A program made the position numbers and the translations under genes. 64,000 nucleotides of DNA, taken from positions 11,849,888 through 11,913,887 of the forward strand of contig OZ012691.1 in assembly GCA_963942565.1 (NCBI GenBank), read 5' to 3'. Shown piece after piece: positions 1 to 17,191 of the stretch; positions within the stretch are counted from its first letter, which is position 1; every line of letters begins with the position of its first letter. The DNA comes from Maea johnstoni (lineage: Eukaryota > Annelida > Polychaeta > Spionida > Magelonidae). The notes beneath the pieces are model-generated. The model saw nothing but the letters and a program-made list of their open reading frames with translations, made no database searches and was not told the DNA's origin.

Positions 1-758
1 ATTTCTGTCAATCAATCGATTATAATTGCTCATTTCTAGTAGGTGATACATACTGAAATATTGGTGCTAGAACGGCAGCAGGTGAGCATTTTGACATCAG
101 ATCAGAGTCAGACCATCAAATCTAGGTCAAAGTGCTTAGTTTTTTTCTAAATTGACCTATAACATGTTATTTCAGCAAAATGTGAGCTAGTTACCGACCT
201 CATCATCTTTCCTAAGAAAATGTTGATGCATCAAAGTATCATCTCCGGTTGACTAACTGCCGCTGCCATTTTGAAACTAACTGAAATCATGTTCATAGCA
301 AGATCAAAAGTTAGATTTCAGATAAATTCAAAATAGTGGCGGCAGTTAGTTTACTGTAGGAGATAGCCGCCATAACAAACTCTTAGGAACAATGATACAT
401 TGTAATGATGGTTTTGGTTGATCTATCATTTTCCTAACTTCAGACACACTGCTGTATGAATACTGTAGAACACATATATGACGTGTGTCCCAAATATCGC
501 GAAGTGGGGAATTTTCGCATCATAACATATCTTACCGCCGCCGCTGATAGCGCCAGTACAGTAAGAAAAAAGTACAGCGTTTTTATATATAGCGAAGCGG
601 AACCACACGCTATGTACGCTATATATAAACAGACGCTAACATTTTGTGTTCTACAGTACATATCATCACCTTCAGTTGCATAATAAGTTGAGATCTGCCT
701 AGGTGTTGCTATTGATTGCTTTCGGAGTCCTAGAAGGCTGCATACATATATCCCACGA
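1..758. other. no gene seen
   Basis: AT-rich single-copy-looking DNA. The short open frames on both strands at 426-683 show no coding bias or recognisable domain. Confidence 0.5.
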
Positions 759-1071
759 CAGAGTCTTAGGCTGGATTCAAAAACTGGGTGCCCAAAATTG
801 GTAATTGTAAAATTTTAAGGCATCCTATTTTTCAAGGACGACCACAATATACTCATATTTCAACCATAAACATATATTTACTTAATGAAAGCAAGCATAA
901 GTTCCATATTGAAAGCCATGGGAATTATTTTGAGGTGAAAGGAATTCCATTTTATGATTGAAATTGACAGTAAAGAAATTCCTTACAAATATTTTTTAGT
1001 GTCCTGAAGGGTAATTTTTTCGGGTTTGGGTGTCCAAATGATGCCCAGACGCCCTGCTGGCTAAGACTATG
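759..1071. mobile_element. hAT-type MITE, family 'TTAGCCAG-B'
   Basis: Starts CAGAGTCTTAGG and ends GGCTAAGACTATG. It is flanked by 8-bp target duplications TCCCACGA and TCCCACAA (7/8). The interior matches copies at 36840, 45158, 45213 and 48033. No coding capacity. Confidence 0.85.
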
Positions 1072-1862
1072 TCCCACAATTTACCAACTCTAGCCTGCAG
1101 GTTGCATAAGCTTATACCAATATTACCATTATGGCCTAAGCCAGAGTTTTGAAACATCATTAACAGCACTATGATGTGCCATTGACACATCATGATATTT
1201 TGATTATGCCAAGTAAAAGAAAGCCCAGGCCGGGATTCCATGCAATGCCTTATAAGGAGTCACACATACACCATAGATTCAGAGAGGTCCATTTAGCTTG
1301 CACTACAGTTGACGATCCACCAATCACAGGCCAAGAAAGGATTAGCTGGGCACTAGTGCTCAAAGCCATTGGGTAACATTTTTGTGGTCTAGGCAGCTCA
1401 AAGAACAAAGACTCAAGAAGCGTGGGGTATGTTATATACCCCACACTTTTAGAGCCCTATGGATGGCAGCCAACTGTAGTACCAATTAGGCCTAAAAAGA
1501 TGTTGTTTGTTTCCTGTAACCCTACTTTAAGCAGTTCTTATTCAATATCCCTACCCTAAACAATTTTCTGCCCTTCCAACTCCCAATCAACATGCACAAA
1601 ACACACATTTAAATAACAAAAAAAAAATAATCTAAAAAAAAAGGTTTTACCAATCTACCTTCCCTATTTTTCGGACCGTTACAGAAAACAAACAATACAA
1701 TCTAGGCCTTAAGAATATCCATGGTATCTTTCAAAAAAGTCTCAATATTCATTTTTTTGAGTCCTGACATCTATTGTTAGGCTGCATATTACATAATTCA
1801 GAATTTCCCTCACTTAAGGCACAAATAATTTGTATTATTGTCCAATGAGCAGTAGGAAGAGT
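1072..1862. other. no gene seen
   Basis: Unique-looking AT-rich sequence between two MITEs. The open frames here are short and unsupported. Confidence 0.45.
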
Positions 1863-2174
1863 CAGGGTCTTAGCCAGGATTTCAAAAATGTCTGTCCAAA
1901 ACAGCAATTTCAAATTTTTTGCCCGTCCAGATTTAGCTACTTATCTACTCCAAATCCTTATACCAGCTACATTTGATAGCCTAGTGTGTCAAAAAGGGCA
2001 ATTTGCACTTAAGCTATGTCCTAGAAGATAGTTTGTTAGGAAAATATTTGGTTATTACACCCAAAAAGGCAAAATTGAAAAATCATCATTGAAATTTTTG
2101 CCTGTCCAAACAGGAGGTTTTTAGGAAACTATCTGTCCAAAAGACAGGTAGGACGGGTCCTGGCTAAGTCCCTT
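1863..2174. mobile_element. hAT-type MITE, family 'TTAGCCAG-A'
   Basis: Starts CAGGGTCTTAGCCAGGA and ends TCCTGGCTAAGTCCCTT, with an exact 8-bp target duplication GGAAGAGT (1855-1862 and 2175-2182). The interior carries CTGTCCAAA motifs near both ends. Full copies also at 4242, 5785 and 47498. Confidence 0.9.
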
Positions 2175-2439
2175 GGAAGAGTTGAATAAAGGCTTCCATT
2201 GTCATGAAGAATATTCAAGATATCCTATACTCCTAGATTCCTAGGCAAATGGTAAATGATGATAAATCATTGTTTTCATCACAGTCCCACAAGAAGTGGA
2301 ACAGGACTCAACCTTTGCTGCTAAAATCCTAGAGTAAAATTATTATTTTCCTATTCCTTTACTATAACCTAGCGCACATATTGTTTTCCTATCCTGCAGG
2401 ATGCGTATTGTTCTTCCTTTGTTATTCTATCCTTTAGGA

Positions 2440-2890
2440 AGCTTATTTTGTCCATTGTTTTCCATAGTTTTCCCATCCTTTAGGGAGCATACTTTTCTCC
2501 CCTTGATATCCTATTCAATAGGAAGCAAATTGTTCTTCCTTTGTAATCCTATCCTTTAGAAAGCACATTGTTTTCCATAGTTTTCCCATCCTTAAGGGAG
2601 CATACTTTTCTCCCCTTGATTTCCTATTCAATAGGAAGCATATTATTCTTTTTTTATCCTATCCTGAGGAAGCATATTGTTTTCCATAGTTTTCCCATCC
2701 TCTAGGAAGCATATTTTTATCCCCTTGACTTCCTATTCAATAAGAAGCATACTGTTCTTCCTTTGTAATCCTATCCTTTAGGAAGCACATTTTTTTCCAT
2801 AGCTTTCCCATCCTTTAGGAAGCACTGCATACTTTTCTTGATTTCCTATTCAGAAGGAAGCATAGTGTTCTTTCCTTTTTTTCCTAACCA
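2440..2890. repeat. ~110-bp minisatellite downstream of CCDC117 stop
   Basis: Four diverged units of about 108-112 bp, marked by CCATAG(T/C)TTTCCCATCC near 2464, 2575, 2686 and 2797. Each is built from shorter sub-repeats of the type CCTTTAGGAAGCA. It lies 300-750 bp past the CCDC117 stop and could be in its 3' UTR. I see no clear minus-strand AATAAA between here and the stop. Confidence 0.75.
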
Positions 2891-2924
2891 GAGACACATC
2901 AATGCCTAATATAGTTTCTTATCC

Positions 2925-3134
2925 TTAACCCTTCCAATGCTGATGCTACTGTAGTCCAAAGCACAATGACACAAAATTAAAAACAACAACATTGACACCA
3001 TGTCATGTATGTATTCACTGGACAGCTCGCGCCGCTCTATCAGATAAGTACCCAGGTATCAATCTTTCAGTCATTTTTCAGTTTTTGCATCATTGTGCAT
3101 TGCCCAAATTAGCCACCAGCAGCATAAGGGTTAA
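2925..3134 (+). mobile_element. piggyBac-type MITE, TTAA family 1
   Basis: TTAA on both ends, left end TTAACCCTTCCAATGCTG and right end CAGCATAAGGGTTAA. The interior has the family landmarks TCCAAAGCACAA, CACTGGACAGCTC, GATAAGTACCCA and TTGCATCATTGTG. It lies 56 bp beyond the CCDC117 stop, so it probably contributes to the transcript end. Confidence 0.85.
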
Positions 3135-3190
3135 TTGATTAAGGATGCATATTGTTCTGCAGCAATTCCCCTCTCCTTGAGGTGCAGGTT

Positions 3191-8549
<5,359 letters not shown>

Positions 8550-8569
8550 CTATGATTGAATTTCTCCAC
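8550..8569 (-). other. 5' UTR end of CCDC117 with upstream intron acceptor
   Basis: A TTTACAG acceptor lies just upstream, and 20 bases of 5' UTR separate it from the chosen ATG at 8549. The first exon and promoter must therefore lie further right, somewhere above 8.6 kb. The ATG opens the longest frame and no earlier in-frame ATG exists in this exon. Confidence 0.6.
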
Positions 8570-9094
8570 CTGTAAATCAAATGTATCAATTAGTTTTAAA
8601 ATAGTAATGCTTTCATGTGAGATCGAGCCAATTTAATTCATTTTAAATCATCTATATTCTTTAATCATTCATTTTAGTCCATCTCAAAATGAAATATTGA
8701 TAGCAATTTAGGTTTTGTCAAAATGAGAAAATGTCAAGGATGAGGTTTGCATTTGATTTCAATTCCAGTTTTATAGAAGAAAATAAACTTATTATTGCGA
8801 TTTTATTGTAATTTATCTCACAATATCAGTTGCCCCCCCCCCCCCAAAAAAAAAGAAAGTCTACAATCTGGATTTTTTTCCAATTTACTATGAGAAAGCA
8901 CAATTAACCAAGATTTGGGAAAATTTCATAATTACATAAAATAATCATGTAAGCAATAACAATGCCTTTTTTAAAGTTGTACACACTAAATTTAGATATC
9001 ACATTAATCAACAAATTTCTTTGTTTTGAATCAACTTCCAACATTGTCCATATGATAGTATGTATGTAGTACTACTCTATGCATAGATCAGTAA

Positions 9095-9321
9095 TTAACA
9101 CTCTGAGTGGCCAAAACAGGCCTGACAATTTTGGAAATATTTTACTTATTATATAAAAGCATTTTTTGGAAAACATTTGAAGGAGATATGTTTATCAGAA
9201 GCCATAAAACAACTCCCATTTAAATATTTTGCAAACTTTCCCTTGATTCCCAAGTTATTTTCAAAAGCATAAAAGGAGCAGACGATACTCTCTAAAGGAA
9301 CCCTGAGTGTAAATGGGTTAA
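9095..9321. mobile_element. piggyBac-type MITE, TTAA family 2
   Basis: The right end GAGTGTAAATGGGTTAA is intact; the left end is shortened to TTAACACTC. The interior matches copies at 37357 and 56465 (AAATATTTTACTTA, CATTTGAAGGAG, CCCAAGTTATTTTCAAAAG). Confidence 0.75.
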
Positions 9322-9998
9322 ACCATGAATGTCGTTCACCGGGTAGCCAGGTATGCAACCAGCAGATCTCGTTCAACAGCATGATTGGCACGACTCCTAG
9401 CCCTGGTGTTGATGAGAACCACTCAAGAGGTGCTTTCTGCGCATGAGCAAACTCCACTATAATGTAAACAAATACGGGAGCCCTCATCTGTCTGTCTCCT
9501 AATGAGGTCACACTATGGCAAGATTAGGTGTCTCTCTCAGTCTAGGGCTTTACGATGGGCTTTCTGGTAATTAGTCTGTGGGGAGCAATTTGTGTTCTAT
9601 TCAATCTAAGTTTTAAACCTAGTGCATTATGTGAGTCAAATCAGTTAGAGATGTTGATCCACATAAAGAAACTTTTCCTGAGGTACTTAACTGTACATAC
9701 CTCATTTTCAAACAAGGTTTTTACAAATAATAATATTCAATACTCTCCAAAAGTGAATATTAACATTCAAAAACTTAACTTTAGAGGGACAAATATTAAA
9801 TCTATAGATTAAATTGGTTTGATGATCTCGTATAATCTGTGCATCATGGTTAATGGTGGGTACTGGGTTAACTCTCATATACAATTCTACCAGGACATTC
9901 ATCTTCCAGAATCTTTCAACAAACCAGGTACATTCAGGTATTTGCACACACACACAACCATAGTTTTCTCAGATGGGTAAAATGAGAGATGTGTACGC

Positions 9999-10426
9999 TA
10001 GTGATGTCATTGATATGAAATTTTATCGGTTCGATTAATTGATATATTTTTCGATACGATTCAATACGATTCGATACACCGTAACGTGCTCGTAGGGCAC
10101 AATTATTTATGGATATGTCATTGATATCCCTTCATTTTGGTTGGATACCCTGTGTCTTGGCCATATGCCTGAGTAAAGCACACCATTCCTTCCAATTTCC
10201 CTTAAAAAAGCCATAGGGAAATACTTCAATATTTAGTCAGAGTTTCACTTTGCATTGGTTTAACAGGAAGATGTCTGGTAAAAGTGTTTTTCATCAATAA
10301 TCATACGCCATTATTGGGGTACAGAATATTGATTATTTCGATTCGATACCCAACCATTCGATTCGATTTAATTGACAAAGTGAAATTGTCGATTTATCGA
10401 TTTGGCGACTATCGATGACATCCCTA
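9999..10426. mobile_element. hAT-type MITE with ATCGATA motifs, outer element of a nest
   Basis: Terminal repeats TAGTGATGTCATTGATA and, at the far end, the complement of TAGGGATGTCATCGATA. Its 8-bp target duplication GTGTACGC is at 9991-9998 and 10747-10754; the two copies are separated by a second element inserted at the very right tip. The interior is rich in TCGAT. Confidence 0.9.
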
Positions 10427-10738
10427 CAGGGGCTTAGCCGCAATGCGTCCAGCGTGTCATTTGGACACACAGAACACTGTTTTTTGACAGTTTGGACACC
10501 CAAAAGTTAATGTCAGAATTTGCTGAAGATGACTTTTCTTAGAAGATAGAAGATGTAGAAGCTGTAGTGTCACTTTTATAAGACACACAAAGCAGTATCT
10601 GACCTAAAAAAGCAAAATCTGTAAAGGTATAGGGTCTATCTTATTAGTAGTATGCATTTTGTACCACACTTTGGACACGCAGAAGTCTATGAAACCTCTA
10701 TTTGGACACCCTGTTTCCAAATATCGGCTAAGACCCTG
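10427..10738. mobile_element. hAT-type MITE, family 'TTAGCCAG-C', inner element of a nest
   Basis: CAGGGGCTTAGCC to GGCTAAGACCCTG with an exact 8-bp target duplication CATCCCTA (10419-10426 and 10739-10746). The left copy is the last eight bases of the outer element. Confidence 0.92.
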
Positions 10739-11469
10739 CATCCCTAGTGTACGCTTCACTGGAATCTGGAGATTTTGTAACCCAAGAGATTTTGTCACAA
10801 CGCAATGCTCCAGAATTCGCTGTACATTTCTGGCATCTTCCACAACTAAGCTTGTGAAACTGTACAGAATAGCAGGGGCAATCTGGATCTGTGAGTAGCT
10901 ACATGCACGGATCGATCTTGAATTCTTTTGCAAGGTGCTCTTCAGGCGCCTAGCAAAGAAGAATCTAGGTGCCCACAAGAAATATCAGGAGCCTGCATGA
11001 GTCTTACAATCAGCTCTCTCGCAATAAGCTGTCCTGACTGACATCCTCCTGGAAACCATGCATATGATGAAATCAGGAGACTTCATAACCAAACATGTTC
11101 GTAACCAAACTTGTTCGTACCCAAGTAGCTTCGCACCCAAACGATTTCGTAACCATTGCATAATAAAACCCTCTAAATCAATAAAGAGTCCTATGATTTC
11201 GAATATGCATATAAATACGTCGGTAGGGTTTTTAAAGTACAATAGAGCATTGATATATCAAAATCAACTATTGAACTAAGTTTTTGAGCACTTACCTTAC
11301 GCCTTAGGTGTTTATAGTTGTTTTATCTCAACTCCTCTGCATCCCTTTCCTCCCTTCATTCTCAGTATCTACATACATCATTATATTGTGGACAATAAAT
11401 AACTTATTTTGAAATAAATGTACTCGAAATATGTTTGTTTTTAGCGAAAATATGTGAGAAAATATACAT

Positions 11470-11510
11470 GTACATTGCATTATGGGAGATGTACGGCGGC
11501 CATTGAAGAA
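11470..11510. promoter_or_regulatory. ZNF143/THAP11-like motif with CpG-rich core
   Basis: On the minus strand the stretch contains CTCCCATAATGCA, close to the core of the ZNF143/THAP11 site, with GGCCGCC beside it. This CpG-rich patch in AT-rich DNA is about 2.9 kb upstream of the CCDC117 start codon and could be its promoter. I see no donor linking it to the 8569 acceptor. Confidence 0.3.
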
Positions 11511-11541
11511 TGGTTAAATAGGTCACGGCCAGATGTAAACA

Positions 11542-11548
<7 letters not shown>

Positions 11549-11600
<52 letters not shown>
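11549..11600. repeat. (CT)n microsatellite
   Basis: About 50 bp of pure CT dinucleotides. Confidence 0.97.
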
Positions 11601-11604
<4 letters not shown>

Positions 11605-12247
11605 GATTTAAAGTGCGATTTTTTCAACTTAAAGTGATATATGCTCATCTATAAACCGCCCCCTTAACCACAAAATACCGGTATGTTTTAGCGTGTTTAT
11701 GCTCACAGAAGAGCTAATCAGTCTATATAGTCAGTCAGTCTATGTAGATCATAGTTCACATTTTCGCATCCTGAGGTCTTATTATCCTTTAAATGTTGAA
11801 AATTCAGCCTGAGGTCTAATTATCCTTTAAATGTTGCCAAATCATTTAAATATTATTGGCCATTATCTAATTCAATCAATTTCCTTTGGGTACGAAAATG
11901 TGGTGACGAAATCTGTTGGGTACGAACGAGTTTGGGTACGAACGAGTTTGGTTACGAGATCTCCAGTAACCCATATGATAACTCCTGAAGACTTAATTCC
12001 TAGAGTAGGTAGTTTAGGTGCAATTCGGGCGCCTAGGCTCACATATTCTAGGTGCAGATTTGAAAATCTAGGCGCAACCCTACTGTGAAAAAACGCTGTG
12101 ACCATGTATCTTGAACAGCTAACTAGTAGAATAACTTATATAGAGGTCTAAGCTTGGAAACACTGAGTAAAAAATGGCTTGGCCAATTCAAGCCAAATAC
12201 TGCATCTTCGCCTCACTTTAAACTGTACACACCTTGTTCACGTGGTT

Positions 12248-12595
12248 ATGTTGTACTTTGCGACCTCAATTCTGGTACGTACCAGAATTGTTGAGATAAT
12301 TTTGCAATTTTAGTACGTGCCAGAATTGTTCCCTGCAAACAATTCTAGAATGTACCAGAATTGTCAGAACAATTCTGGTATTATAAATGTACCAGAATTG
12401 TTGATTCAGGCAATACTGGGACGTACCAGAATTGTCCGAGAATTTTGTACCTGCCGGCTAAATGGCGCCGTTAGTCACATACTTTGTCGTAATGTATCCA
12501 GTAGTTCCGGAGGTAATCAATAGTAGCAATTCTGGTACCTACCAGAATTGGACAATTCTGGTACGTACCAGAATTGAGGTCGAAAAGTACAACAT
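12248..12595. mobile_element. palindrome-built MITE
   Basis: Ends are inverted repeats of about 45 bp beginning ATGTTGTACTTT(G/T)CGACC. Each end contains the palindrome CAATTCTGGTACGTACCAGAATTG at its inner part. The interior holds further half-sites of the form GTACCAGAATTGT in both orientations, roughly a dozen in all. No frame of note and no clear target duplication. Confidence 0.7.
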
Positions 12596-12612
12596 GATCG
12601 TTCACATTTGAG

Positions 12613-12831
12613 CTTAGCCCTTCCAATGTCGAGATTACTTTCGTCCAAAGCACAAGGATGCAAAGATCTTTGAAAAACATCTTAACCCTGTCATATTGAT
12701 ATTAATTGGATAGCTCTCACTGAATACAGCACAACTCTCAGATGAATACCTATGTGCCAGGGTTTCAGTCATTTTCAGATTTTTGCATCATTTTATAATG
12801 GACAAATCAGTCACCAGCAGCATAAAGATCA
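12613..12831 (+). mobile_element. degenerate piggyBac-type MITE, TTAA family 1
   Basis: Family landmarks CCCTTCCAATGT, TCCAAAGCACAAGGATGC and GTCATTTTCAG are present, but both TTAA ends are eroded. Confidence 0.6.
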
Positions 12832-13627
12832 ACTTTAAAGCCATTGATAAACTTGATCACTGCCTAGAGCCACTCATATAATCCACAGATTCCCGTTCTA
12901 TCATTTAGCTTATGCCGTATCTATATAGTATAGACTGAAGCCGCACATTTACTTCAACAAAACACTGCAGCAAGTTCTGCAGACTTCACTTCTTAGTCTT
13001 ACTCTTAGAACCACTCAAACATAGGCACAGGAAACTTCAACTTTCGCGTTCTACGATTTAACTTGTGCCTTATCCACTGTACTTACCTGATAAATACTTG
13101 ATACTCAATCTCTTAGCATACGGCATTTTCGACTCGCGTCATATAAAGACTTTAATTAGGGATCTCTTTATGAGATCAGCTGGTGTTTTGTTTCAAACAG
13201 TCTGCCATGATGAACTAACTTGCGGCAAGTCGTAAACGAGTGAAGTCAATAATAGACTGGTGGCGACGCCTATTAACACAGAAACTGCTTGTCTACGATG
13301 GCGCACGTGTGAACAGCAAGATAAATACTGTTGTAATCCCCATCTACGTGACAGAGGTCGATTTTAAAAGGGCTGAAAAATACATTTTTTCCCACTGTTC
13401 TTCGAAAAAAAAATCCACATAAGATAGGCCACACAATATTATTATTTAAATTTCTGCTGTTTTGGGGGAAAATAGCGGATTTTTTTAGTAATGTCATTTT
13501 CCAGAAAAACAATGGATTTGTTTTTCTGCCGTTCACACCTGCATCCTTGTAGAAAAAGGCAAACATGTTGTTTTATCAAATTTATGAAAATGCCCTTGAT
13601 ATTTTAAAAGGATAATCAAATTATACC

Positions 13628-13846
13628 AGAGAAATACATCCCCTTGAACCGCAACGCCATAGGCACAGCAGGCTAGCACCTAGGGTATGTGCGCCTCGGG
13701 TTACGCGGTGTAGCCTTGGTCACGTGATCTGATCTGTGCAATTAGCATGCAGCATTTTTTCTAGGTCAGATAGTTGCCAAGGAGATGGGAGGCAGCGACA
13801 TTTGATGATGCATGGACAGTGCCCGATCCCGGTCTACTCATCTCAG
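13628..13846 (+). mobile_element. hAT-type MITE, family E, copy 1
   Basis: AGAGAAATACATCCCCTTG to CTACTCATCTCAG with an exact 8-bp target duplication ATTATACC (13620-13627 and 13847-13854). The interior contains CGCAACGCCATAGGCACAGC and GGTCACGTGATC. Confidence 0.85.
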
Positions 13847-14359
13847 ATTATACCATCAAACTCCTGGCTAGAGATATCTTGCAAACAAGTTATTTCCCAA
13901 TACATTATCTCTCTAGTAAATTGACTTTGAAAATAACCCCAAATTCAGAAAGAGTTAATGTGCTCTTTTTCCTCCTATTACTTATCCAACTTCAATGAGG
14001 CTCCCTGCACACTAATCCTGCAGATGTCGCCACTATCGAAGAGGTCCCCACCTACGGCTTCCGGGTCAAAGGCCAACGCTTGAGTGCATCTAGATGTGTG
14101 TGTCCGTGTTATATCCAGGGGCCAAATTTGCAGGATGCTCATTTCCATCTGCGACAGGACCTAAGTTGTTGTTACGCAAATTGCGTATTTAATTTAACAT
14201 TTATGCTTGCAGTGGCTAAAAGAAATCCGATAATTTTCATAAATATTTTCTGACAAAAGTGTAATAAGGAAATTTAAAGGAAAAATAATATGATGCTGGC
14301 ATGGCCAGGAAGCGAGCGCGAAGCATCGGGTGATTTCATTTTTTTTTGTTCTGACCAAA

Positions 14360-16290
14360 AGATTAATTGCATAAGATTACTACGATTTCAAACTGTCGCA
14401 AAATCATCATTTTGTAGCAGGTTTAAGATAGCAGTAAAGGGCTAGTAGAACGAATTGTGAAGGTTTTGAAATTTGAAACCTGGCGAGTAATCTATTTTTG
14501 CCGTAAACATTGAGTCCACCATTGCGGCAACTTTTCCCACTACTAGATATGTCATAAGACTTACTAAGATTTCAACCTTTCCCAGAATCTTCCTTCGCTA
14601 AAGATTTAAAAACAATTTTTAAGCATGCAGAAGGAATTGTGGCAGTTCTGACAATCCAAACTGCATTGACTCATGGAAAGCTTCTGATGATTTCATTTCA
14701 TACTGATCAAATGATAGCATACATTTTTGCAGTAAACATTGAGTCCACAACTGTGGCAACTTTTCGCACTACTAAAAATTACCAATATTTCAACCTATCG
14801 CCAAATCTTTCTTATAAAATTAATTGATTAGCAAGTAGAATGAATTGTGGCGGTTCTAATAATTTAAACTGCATTAGAATTGACCAAAGGAAAGGCGAAT
14901 AATTCATTTTACCGTGAACTTTACTACGTGAGTTCACTATGGCAACTTTTACCGCTACCTTTTGCAAAATATTCATTTCGCAGAAGATTTAGATAGCAAA
15001 TTGAGAAGCATGTAGAGGAAATTGTGGCGATTCTTACAATCTACAACGCATCAAAATTGACCCACGGAAAGGCGTATTTCGGATGATTTCATTTCATACT
15101 AACCAAAAAATGGCATAAAAATTACAACAATTTCAACCTGTTGCAAAATCTTACATTTTTCAGATTTAAAAGGCAAATTGGAAAGCATGCAGAAGAACTT
15201 GTGGCGGTTCTAACAATACAAAGCGCATTAAAATTGACCCACGGAAAGGCGTAGCCTCGGATTTTTTCATTTTATACTGAGCAAAAGATAGCATAGAACG
15301 AGCGAAAAGAATTGGCATAAAAATTACGATTTCAACCTTTTGCAAAACCTTCATTTCTCAATAGATTTGAAAGCCAATTTAGAAGCACGTAGAGGAAATT
15401 GCGGCGGTTTTAACGATTTAAATTGACCCACGGAAAGGCGACTAGCTTCGGATGATTTCATTTCATACTGACCAAAAGCTAACATAGATTGAGCGAAAAA
15501 AATTGGCATTAACACTACAACGATTTCAACCTGTCGCAAAATCTTTATTTCCCAACAGATTTGAAAGCGAATTGAGAAGCATGTAGAATAAATTGTGGCG
15601 GTTCTAACGATTTAAACCGCATTAAAATTGAGCCACGGAAACGCGGATGATTTCAATTCATACTGACTAAAAGATAGCATAGAATTATCGAAAAGAATTG
15701 GCATTAAGACAACGATTTCAACCCCCCGGGGGGGGGGGGGGGGCACTCAGGTACAGAGGGGGGGGGCGCACCCGCGTTACGTATTTCACGTAAGCAGGGG
15801 TCATTTTTTAAGACCTCCGCATGTCCGCGATTTTGAAAAAAAGGTGCTTTTTTGTACCCAGGTACGAAGTATGGGGGTCAAAATCCCCTTACAATCCACG
15901 AAATATACGCGGCTCTGACGCCAAGTGACCCCCGAAGTGACTGGTCTTCCGAGTTTGCTGCCGCTAAACACGCAGAGGATTATAAAATCTAAAGATAAAA
16001 TATGTGTTCCCGTTCATCCAATGTCAGCGTTTTGATAAGAAAAAAGGGGTGTTTATTTAGTGGAAAAAATCAGCGTTTTTATTAAATTAAGGGTGCTTTT
16101 TTGGCCAGAAATCAGTGCTTTAGGGGTGTTTTTTAATTTTGATAACGAGCGTATGCACCCCCCTAAATACCCAAGTGCCCCCCCCCCCCCCCCGGGTTTC
16201 AACCTGTCGCAAAATCCTCATTTCGCAACAGATTTGAGAGAGAATTAAACGGCAGGTATAATTAGTTGTGGCGGTTTTAATGCTCCAGAC
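14360..16290 (+). repeat. diverged ~165-215 bp satellite-like array
   Basis: Eight monomers marked by TTTCAACCTGTCGCAAAATC-like motifs near 14385, 14570, 14785, 14965, 15130, 15330, 15525 and 16197. They also share TTGTGGCGGTTCTAA, TTGACCCACGGAAAGGCG and GATGATTTCATTTCATACTGA. The last monomer is split by the element at 15724-16196. One related monomer in the other orientation lies at about 24150-24300. Confidence 0.85.
15724..16196. mobile_element. hAT-type MITE with G-run terminal repeats
   Basis: 473 bp, ends CCCGGG plus a G run leading to GCACT(C/T), mirrored at the right end as a C run ending CCCGGG. Exact 8-bp target duplication TTTCAACC on both sides (15716-15723 and 16197-16204). It sits inside one monomer of the satellite array. 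Confidence 0.88.
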
Positions 16291-16436
16291 CGCATAAAAA
16301 TTGAACCACTACAGTAGTACTGAGTACACATAGAACAGCGTGAAAGACACAAGTCGTAGCGAGCGTTTGATATAAGTGAGTGTTCTTGTCAGCATTGGAA
16401 TCAAAATATTCGGAAAACGAAGAGTTTGAGCGTAAA

Positions 16437-16437
<1 letters not shown>

Positions 16438-16521
<84 letters not shown>
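16438..16521. repeat. (TA)n microsatellite
   Basis: About 80 bp, located in the spacer between the inverted copies at 16075-16222 and 16522-16668. Confidence 0.97.
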
Positions 16522-16524
<3 letters not shown>

Positions 16525-16668
16525 GGATTTTGCGACAGGTTGAAACCCGGGGGGGGGGGGGGGGGGGGGCACTTGGGTATTTAGGGGGGTGCATACGCTC
16601 GTTATCAAAATTAAAAAAAACACCTAAAGCACTGATTTCTGGCCAAAAAAGAACCCTTATTTTAATAC
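16522..16668 (-). repeat. inverted copy of 16075-16222
   Basis: Holds the reverse complement of the right end of the G-run element together with the adjoining satellite bases (TGCGACAGGTTGAAA). Transposon and flank were therefore copied as one block. The G run is about 20 bases. Confidence 0.9.
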
Positions 16669-16972
16669 ATAGTCCTTTGGGGCACAGGCATTTGTATCCG
16701 TATAATTATCCGGTTTTTAGTAAAACTTGTTGCCATGAAAATCAAATGATCATGGGAACGTAGGCAAGCCTCTTATAAACCTGATACGAACTTTCAGGTT
16801 TATCCGAGCACTACAAAGCAAGAAAATAAGTCTTGAAAGTATAGTGCCATATGGCTTGTCTAAGCTGCAGCGATGCGTGTTCACATCCGGGTATCTAGGT
16901 CAAGGAGGACCTTATCGATAGTGGCTCCGCCTGGAGACATAAAAAAGTGCAGGACAGCTCATTGGTCTGATC

Positions 16973-17191
16973 AGAGAAATACATCCCCTTGAACCGCAAC
17001 GCCATAGGCACAGCATGCTAGTACCTAGGGTATGTGCGCCTCGGTTTACGCTGTGTAGCCTTGGTCACGTGATCTGATCTGTGCAATTAGCATGCAGCAT
17101 CCTTTCTAGGTCAGATAGTTGCCAAGGAGATGGGAGGCAGCGACATTTGAGGATGCAAGCACAGTACCCACTCCCTGTCTACTACTCTCAG
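16973..17191 (+). mobile_element. hAT-type MITE, family E, copy 2
   Basis: Same length (219 bp) and ends as copy 1. Flanks GTCTGATC and GTCTGATA (7/8). Confidence 0.85.

Noticed and set aside
2440-2890. CRISPR-like or regulatory repeat array
   Set aside because: Units are diverged, ~110 bp and made of sub-repeats; an ordinary minisatellite explains it.
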